Source: Rhizopus sp. PT2906 (Eukaryota; Mucoromycota; Mucoromycetes; Mucorales; Rhizopodaceae). From it: DNA of 64,000 nucleotides. The position numbers and the translations under genes are program-made. Position 1 is the stretch's first letter. Each line of letters starts with the position of its first letter. The notes beneath the pieces were generated by a model. The model ran no database searches. It had not been told where the DNA came from and worked only from the letters and a program-made list of their open reading frames with translations. Location of the stretch: contig JAMYHX010000219.1 of the NCBI GenBank assembly GCA_025529335.1, forward strand, positions 1-64,000, read 5' to 3'. Shown here piece after piece: positions 57,535 to 64,000 of the stretch.

Positions 57535-59321
57535 ATGAACACGAGCTCAAGTAAGTTTGAAAAGAAGAGTGTAGCCAAGACTAACATGTCTATAATAGAC
57601 TTTCGTATAGCATGTGTGGTAAATAAAGAAAACAGAATAAAAAGAAAGCACTAAACTAAATATGTATTGTTATTCTAGATGGTTGGTTTACCTGCACGAG
57701 GAAAGACATATGTGGCATATAAAGGTAGTATATATATATATATATATATATTAGTATAGCGGTTCTCAATAATAATTGTATATTTGTGTGTGTATATATA
57801 TATATAGTCTGTAGATATTTAAACTGGTTAGGCATCAAGACACAAATATTCTCAGTGGGTAATTATCGACGTCAGATAGCCGGATTACATCCTCCACCTA
57901 CATTTTTCGATATTCATAACCAAGATGGGATGAAAAAACGTCATGAGGCAGCAGAAATTGCACTAAATGATATGATAAAATGGTATCTTGAGGAAGACGG
58001 AATAGCAGGTATTTTTGATGCTACAAACTCTACAAAGCAAGATAGAGAATGGATTCATCGCGAATTGACGAAATTGGATGTTCAAGTCTTATTTATCGAA
58101 TCAATATGCGATGATCCAAAGATTATCATGTCAAACATCAAGGACGTAAAGCTCTCCTCTCCTGATTACGAGAACCTCGATCCAGAAACGGCTACAGAAG
58201 ATTATATGAAACGAATTAACCATTACGAAGCCTTTTACGAAACGATCACAGAAGAGGATTTGACCTATATAAAGTTGATCAATGTTGGAAGTCAATATAT
58301 CATCAACATGATTCGTGGGTATTTAGAGAGCAGGATTGTGTATTACTTGATGAACCTGCACACGCGACCAAAGCGAATTTGGTTTAGTAGAGTAAGTTTG
58401 TGTACATGTGACCCATTCAAGATACAAACTGACTGTAGTAGCACGGTGAATCACTTTACAATCTAGAAGATCGAATCGGTGGTGACTCTGGTCTGTCACC
58501 AAGAGGAGAACAATATGCATTAAAGCTACCGGAAATCGTCAAACAAAATATCGGCGACCGTCCTCTGACGGTATGGACATCGACCATGAAGAGAACGATT
58601 CAAACAGCTAGGCACTTAGATTTCCCAAAGAAGCAATGGAAAGCGCTAGATGAATTGGACACAGGTGTTTGCGATGGTATGACTTATGATGAAATCGCAG
58701 TACGTGTGTGAAAATTAAATATTAAGAGAGAGAGAGAGCTAACCCTATTCAATTAAGGCGAAATACCCAGAAGACTTTGCACGTCGTGATGAAGACAAGT
58801 TTAATTACAGATATCGTGGAGGCGAGGTAAGATGAAAAAGCCCATTGTATTATTTTCAAGCCTGACTTAAATGGAATGAATAGAGTTACAGAGATTTGGT
58901 GCTAAGGCTAGAACCAGTCATTATGGACTTGGAGAGACACGAAAATATCTTGATTATATCTCATCAAGCTACTATTAGATGCATGTATGCATACTTTATG
59001 GGCTTATCTCATGAAGAATTGCCATATGCTCGTATTCCACTTCATACTATTATAGAATTACGGCCAAAGGCCTTTTCATGTGAAGAAAAGTTATATAAAG
59101 GTATGGTTACATCTATAAAAGAAAGAAAAAGATATTTACCCTTTACAGTGGACGTTGGAGCTGTAGATACCTTTAGGCCAAAAGGACAAGGAGCACGAGT
59201 ACTAAAGAATGACACATTTGTCTGTGAATCTGTTGGAGCAAGCGGAGAAGTGTCGGATGGATCTAAGCCTATTTTACCAATATCACCAATTGCATCAAAA
59301 ACTTTAACAAATGAAGCATAA
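57535..59321 (+). CDS. 6-phosphofructo-2-kinase / fructose-2,6-bisphosphatase
   Basis: Bifunctional enzyme that sets fructose-2,6-bisphosphate, the activator of glycolytic phosphofructokinase. Two tiny exons (MNTSSN, FRIACV) precede MVGLPARGKTY, the Walker A of the kinase. The kinase domain continues through SVGNYRRQIAG and GIFDATNSTKQDREWI. The phosphatase half has SRHGES (catalytic His; the junction falls between Arg and His), STMKRTIQTA, DELDTGVCDGMTYDEI and ISHQATIRCMYAYF. The catalytic residues look intact, so both activities are likely. The C-terminal tail (VGASGEVSDGSKPILP) is Ser-rich. The Walker A exon intron contains a (TA)n tract. Confidence 0.93.
57728..57751. repeat. (TA)n microsatellite in an intron of the 2-kinase gene
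   Basis: About 11-12 TA units inside the intron after VAYK, with a second shorter TA run at 57793-57805 adjoining the acceptor. The functional acceptor is TATATAG before TCTGTAGA, which keeps the frame. Confidence 0.9.
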
Positions 59322-62272
59322 TAATACAGCACGTTAATTCAAGTCTAACAAGACCTATTTTCTATCTTCTGTCATTTAGACTCCGTCTTTTTTTTCTATA
59401 AAGCTTTCAAAAAGTGATTGGCCAACTGGGATCTTTTTTATTATGCAAATAACATGTCAAGGGGTGTGCTAACCTTGTACACTTGCGTGAGTTAATGGTA
59501 GAATTTCTCAATTGATCCAACCAAAGTATGATTTGAAAAATTTAGCAGTTGTATTAACAGAAAAAGAGTCATATGCAAGGAACAGTTACAGAAAGGCTAG
59601 GGTCTGAAATGCATATTTCACTGCGTCTTATTTTCCATCTAGTAATGGTCACACTATAATCAGACATACCAATGAGTCACTTCTCAGATTCTCCCGCTGT
59701 GTTGTTTGAGAGCTAGCATTTGTTCTAAGATAAACATAGAAACAAAAATATTGAGTTTACTATTTTTAGCTTTCTCTGTTGAATGTCAAATCTATCATCT
59801 TTGATCAAAAGGGAAAAGTGTAATTCATTCCCTCCTTTTGCTTATTAAAAAGAACTGTTTGCAAAAGTATATCTTCTATATTCGATGATTAATAATAGCT
59901 TGGACTTTTTACTAAATCTATTTATAACACACCAATGCATGACGCATTACTGGGAATCCATTATGACTTCACTCTGTTCATACTGATTGCAGTAAGTATC
60001 TTTGCTCTATTATAATTCAAATTCCGATTGTGTCTGTTTTTGGCATAGTTGACGCTCTGCTACGGGTATTTTTTTTTCTATATTTAATTACTTTTGCGAA
60101 CAATGCGAATTTTTATTCTAACAAAAAAGTGAGTATTCAGTCATTCACATGGAACACACGTTCTTGTACTTTCCTTAGAAGGGACTGTCAATTTCTAGCG
60201 TATTCGTACTACATGACTATTAGTATTGTGCGGCCCGGCTATGGTATTTTTTATTATAGTAGTAATTTATAATGAATCATGAGGACAGGATCTTCTCTAG
60301 TGATGGTGCCATATGTACAACCTTCATTCCTAACCTAATTCTTCATTAGTTTCTTCTTTCTTTACAGAAATACACATTCTTGTTACAAAAGCATAACTAG
60401 CATGTATCAATTAGAAGAACAGCATTCGATACAGCATTCTCGTTTCACGATCAGCTTGCGATAATCACAAAAAGCATGAATATAGTCTGCACAAAAGACA
60501 CAAACACAATGGACCGAGATGATTGTGTCACACTCTTTTTTTTCTATTTTCTTAATTTATAAAAAAGACAACTAGAAAGGGAAGAAGGGGACGCGGATTA
60601 AGAATGCCGATTTATAATTGGAAGCTTTTAGATTCTTTTATTTATATATTTTTTTTTTTTGCTTGTTCAATCAAAGTAAGAGACAACGGTCATTTACAGA
60701 CAACAATAGATAGATGAACACAAACATATAAGCTGAGAAAAATACATTGTTCGTAACTCTTACATTGCAACAAGAGAGTTGTACAATCCATGCTGTAACA
60801 AGTTCTTTGTACTTTATAGACAGAATTAAATAGGTAACAATTTTATTCAAACAAAGGAATATGTTTGTTTCTTTGATTACTATTCTAGGGCAAGTAGGTA
60901 ATGACGTTGGTATACATTCTGTATATCTGCTTACGAAAGCTTTCTGAGCCCAGTGCTTCGAATGCCACGCACAAAGTACATATTTATAACAAGATCCATA
61001 AGAGACAAAGAATGGATATACGTCAATAAATATGTATACAAGATGGTCTGATTATCTGTCTTTCTCTATCTTGTTTCACTCATATTTTTTTGAATGCCCT
61101 TCGTTTGACGTGACAATACTCTTCTCAGTCTTTCCTTTTTCATCGTAATATCTTCCGAATGGTTTCATCAAGATAAGCCTCACTTTAAGAAGAAAAAAAA
61201 GCTTTCCCACAGATATTAAAAGAGAGGGACAAATATTCTATTCTCTTCTACAAATTAAAATTCTATGTTTTTTTCGTGGTAATAAAACTCGTGTACATTC
61301 TGATCTTTTATCCACTCTTGATATAACAATGCATAATTCAATCTCCGTCTTGGGTAACCATAGTAAAATGACACTTTTGCCCCTTTCATAAAAACGCGTC
61401 TATTGTAAAAAAATGTTTCATTTTAGGAAATCTTTCGATTATCGTATGTAGCACTTTTTCGTCATTATGACATTACGTTTTTGTGTATTAGCTAAACTAC
61501 CCTAATGGTAACTTTTTATATTTTTGACATTACCCTTGGCTTTTTCTTTAAAAAAGAAAAAGAAGAAATGTTCATTTTAGGAAAAGTCCCAAAGGATTGA
61601 TCCTTTCTTTTTTTATTACAGGCACCCAAATTACTTTTTTTTATTGTTTATGGAATTAAAACTAAGCACGTTTAATCGTTTTAGAGTAATTCTTGTTGTT
61701 TAATTAATATTACACTCTTGTCCGAGCGATCGCCCTTTTATTTATTTTACCGAAAACTTCATTATCAGTAGGTCACCTTAAAAAAAGTCCTTTTTAATGT
61801 AATCTTTTTTAGTACATCGTCATTTAACATATGTCAAGTGACAATGTCAATTCAAAAGAAATAAGGATGTCATGGGGCTGGTTTGCGAAACAAATAGAGA
61901 GAGAAGACTAAACCGGGAAAAAGAATTTATTACAAAAGCTTCAGACGGGAAAAAAAAAGGTATCTATAGTAAAGAAAAGAGAGGAACGGAAGCACTTTTT
62001 TTTAGCGACCTCGGTGCTTATTGCTCCGTTCTAATTGAATGATTCGCTCAGGGCAAATTTGTTTTGGATGACAACATCGCGTGTCATCTTTAATGCTCTA
62101 GACACTTTGTATTTATGTCTGTGTGCGTGTGTTCTCATGATGTTGTCTATAAATACGATAAGAAACTATTTTTCTTTTTCTTTCTTCCTTCATTGCTTTA
62201 CTTTTTTTTTGTTGATCAAAAAGCCCACATTATAAATACAACCCATATACCTGCACATATATATCATTGTAC
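59322..62272. other. Sparse 2.9-kb region, probable regulatory DNA of the bHLH gene
   Basis: No conserved gene. At 59938 an ATG follows a TATA-like TTTATAA; a frame MHDALLGIHYDFTLFILIA reaches a GTAAGT donor and continues over two canonical introns (about 59995-60050 and 60129-60178), but a T9 homopolymer at 60069-60077 breaks it. A near-direct repeat of about 20 bp (AAATGTT-CATTTTAGGAAA) occurs at 61414 and 61566. Long upstream regions are common for developmental regulators. TATAAAT at 62231-62237 precedes the bHLH start. Confidence 0.45.
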
Positions 62273-63276
62273 ATGTACTCCATTCAAAAAGGTTTATACG
62301 CCCGTAGATCAACTATGGATCATTTCGCAAAACCAGGATATCCATTTATGAATCTTGATACTTTTCCATTTACCAATGCCAATCTCGCAGACTTGCCTGA
62401 CGAAAAGACTCACCCCATGCGTTATCCAAAGGGCGACACATTTGAACAAGATGTATATAAGGAAGATTCTATGATGAACAACAATCCTCCTGCTAAAAAG
62501 TAATATAAAAAACATACTCCTTTTTTTTTTGCAATACTGACTTTCTTGTCTAGGCCGCTTACTAAAGCTGAGCGTCGTGCAGAGCATAACGCTATTGAAC
62601 GTGCACGCCGCGAGAGTTTGAACACAAAGTTTCAATGTCTTGCTCAAGCGCTTCCTAACCTCATGAACTATCGTCGTCCTTCTAAAAGCCAGATTGTCGA
62701 AAAGGCTCTTGATTGGGTCAAACAAAGCATCACAAGAGAAGAACGTTATCGTTATCAGATTTTACAACTTCAAAGAGAAAATAAAAGACTGCTGGCTCAG
62801 TTTATGTCCTCTCAACAACAGCAACCATCTCCCAATACCATGCCCTTGAATGCAAGTCCTATTCCCATGGCCTACGGTGACTTTGAACCAAACAGCGGCT
62901 GGTCCAACCCTGCACTCTTACCACAGATGCCTTCATTCAACGAAGACATGGCAAGGCACGAATTTGGATCTAAAACAGATGATGAGGATAGTAGCAACGA
63001 AGACGACATCGACTATCATCAGCCTTCGCCCATACGTCGTGCATCCCTTTTTGAAGGCTCTCATGGTAAACATCAATTGCAACCTACACTCATGGATAAT
63101 GAATTATACTGTAAGTTCAAACTTCCTCTTCTTTTGTGAACTGTATCACCTAACTTTTCTAATTAGCTGTTATCAATACAAATTCATTCAATCCTGCATA
63201 TTTACCGGAATGGCAACAAAAGTATTCTACCATGGACAGCACCAACCAGCCGTCCTTTACTCAAATGCTCGCATAA
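62273..63276 (+). CDS. bHLH transcription factor
   Basis: Three exons, about 305 aa. ATG 62273 is used; the in-frame ATG at 62315 (MDHFAKPGYPFMNLD) is an alternative, since TATA at 62231 allows both. The basic helix-loop-helix begins ERRAEHNAIERARRESLN: His-Glu-Arg at class B positions, which predicts binding to CACGTG-type E-boxes. The loop LPNLMNYRRPSKSQIVEKAL and helix 2 follow, then a leucine-rich heptad (YQILQLQRENKRLLAQF). Acidic and Gln-rich tails suggest activation. The last exon ends QPSFTQMLA. The target pathway is unknown. Confidence 0.92.
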
Positions 63277-63739
63277 CCTTTCGCTTCCATTTGTTGATAC
63301 ATTATGCTTTTTTTTCCCACTTCTTTTTTTGGCTTATTAGCAGAATAGATACCAAATTCGTATTCCCACCTTTTTTTTAATTGTTCCCTAACCTGATAAA
63401 CAAATGAATAGAATTCCTAGTCATCTATGACTTGTACATTCTCAACTCTTTATTTATTGTTTTCCTTGTTAACAATAAAAACACTTGTTTTAGTATAATG
63501 CACTTTGACATTCTATAATTTCTATTCTTCTTCGCTTTTATAAATAAAAATAGGAAATAACATGTATAGTCTAGATCTAACCGTTTTAACCAAAAAAGTA
63601 TAAAAGCGTGTGGTCTGTGTAGCCTGATGGTGCGAGAGACACCTGTTTTCGGGGTATTATTCCATTTTATAAATGATTAAAAGAAAGATATGAGATGCAA
63701 TATGTACAAAATAAAAGGAAGAAATGAGTTCAAGATTAA
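63277..63739. other. Spacer between bHLH gene and right-edge gene
   Basis: The 3' UTRs of two convergent genes. A box-A-like TAGCCTGATGG at 63619-63629 has no matching B box, so no tRNA is called. Confidence 0.4.
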
Positions 63740-64000
63740 CTATCGAATGGACCGTTTTGGTAAACCCATGCGTGGCCATCGTTTAGTCTCTCCACTACTT
63801 TCAGTCGTCTTGTTTGATTTTTTTTCATCACCAAAGGTAGCAAAGGGAAGTATGGCTGATTCCTTTCCAATCATGTTTTCTCGAGGCGGGATGAAGTAAT
63901 CACGCAAGGTTGTCGTGGTCTTGTACTTTTTGGATATTTCGTGATCAACCTTATCATGACTATGGTCAGCCACCACAGCAAGCGATTCGACTGTGTTTTC
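63740..64000 (-). CDS. 3' part of an unknown gene (runs off the right edge)
   Basis: A minus-strand open frame continues past the window edge and stops at 63740-63742. The readable part reads ENTVESLAVVADHSHDKVDH, then KKYKTTTTLRDYFIPPREN, and ends RWPRMGLPKRSIR. It is hydrophilic and lysine-rich with no TM segment. Family not recognised. It may be the last exon of a longer gene. Confidence 0.5.
   Translation of the reverse strand, partial: ENTVESLAVVADHSHDKVDHEISKKYKTTTTLRDYFIPPRENMIGKESAILPFATFGDEKKSNKTTESSGETKRWPRMGLPKRSIR

Noticed and set aside
63612..63665. Possible tRNA (TAGCCTGATGG box A)
   Set aside because: No B box or cloverleaf downstream.
1..64000. CRISPR arrays, rRNA genes, prokaryotic operons
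   Set aside because: The DNA is eukaryotic nuclear with spliceosomal introns; no regular spaced repeats or rRNA motifs seen.

Overview
The window looks like nuclear DNA of a Mucoromycota fungus, most likely a Mucorales mould. Reasons: AT-rich sequence, dense genes split by very short GT-AG introns (mostly 45-60 nt), pyrimidine-rich leaders after TATA boxes, and decayed LINE and DIRS-type retroelements of the kind I associate with Mucor/Rhizopus. The species cannot be named from the sequence alone.

Layout. 1-67 is the 3' end of a small secreted-protein gene whose near-identical relative lies inverted at 36.3 kb. 0.96-5.8 kb: PEX5 (peroxisomal import receptor), DTD1 (D-aminoacyl-tRNA deacylase) and a decayed DED1-type RNA helicase pseudogene. 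5.8-10.3 kb is gene-poor, but holds a candidate 49-aa zinc-knuckle microprotein. 10.3-16.0 kb: a WD40 protein and a large disordered protein. 17.7-19.9 kb: a TA-flanked element with ~245-bp terminal inverted repeats and an intron-containing gene that resembles a serine recombinase. 20.4-28.6 kb: an ACS-family MFS transporter, AP-3 delta (APL5) and a secreted purple acid phosphatase.

29-43.3 kb is an accessory island. It contains LINE, gag-like and DIRS-like remnants interleaved with at least six small secreted-protein genes or relics in three or more families. From 43.7 kb the sequence returns to ordinary genes: a flavin monooxygenase, a TauD-type dioxygenase and a MUP1-like amino-acid permease (a possible scavenging cluster), an SR/Tyr-rich protein, RPL26, ASF1, a coiled-coil protein, THI4, 6-phosphofructo-2-kinase/fructose-2,6-bisphosphatase, about 2.9 kb of sparse sequence, a bHLH transcription factor, and the 3' part of an unknown gene at the right edge.

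The conserved genes are mostly independent housekeeping functions: peroxisome import, tRNA proofreading, vesicle transport, ribosome, chromatin, thiamine and glycolytic control. The parts most likely to be new are the TIR element at 17.7-19.9 kb and the secreted-protein/retroelement island. Exon boundaries were inferred by eye from splice motifs, reading frame and remembered family conservation. No database search was run.
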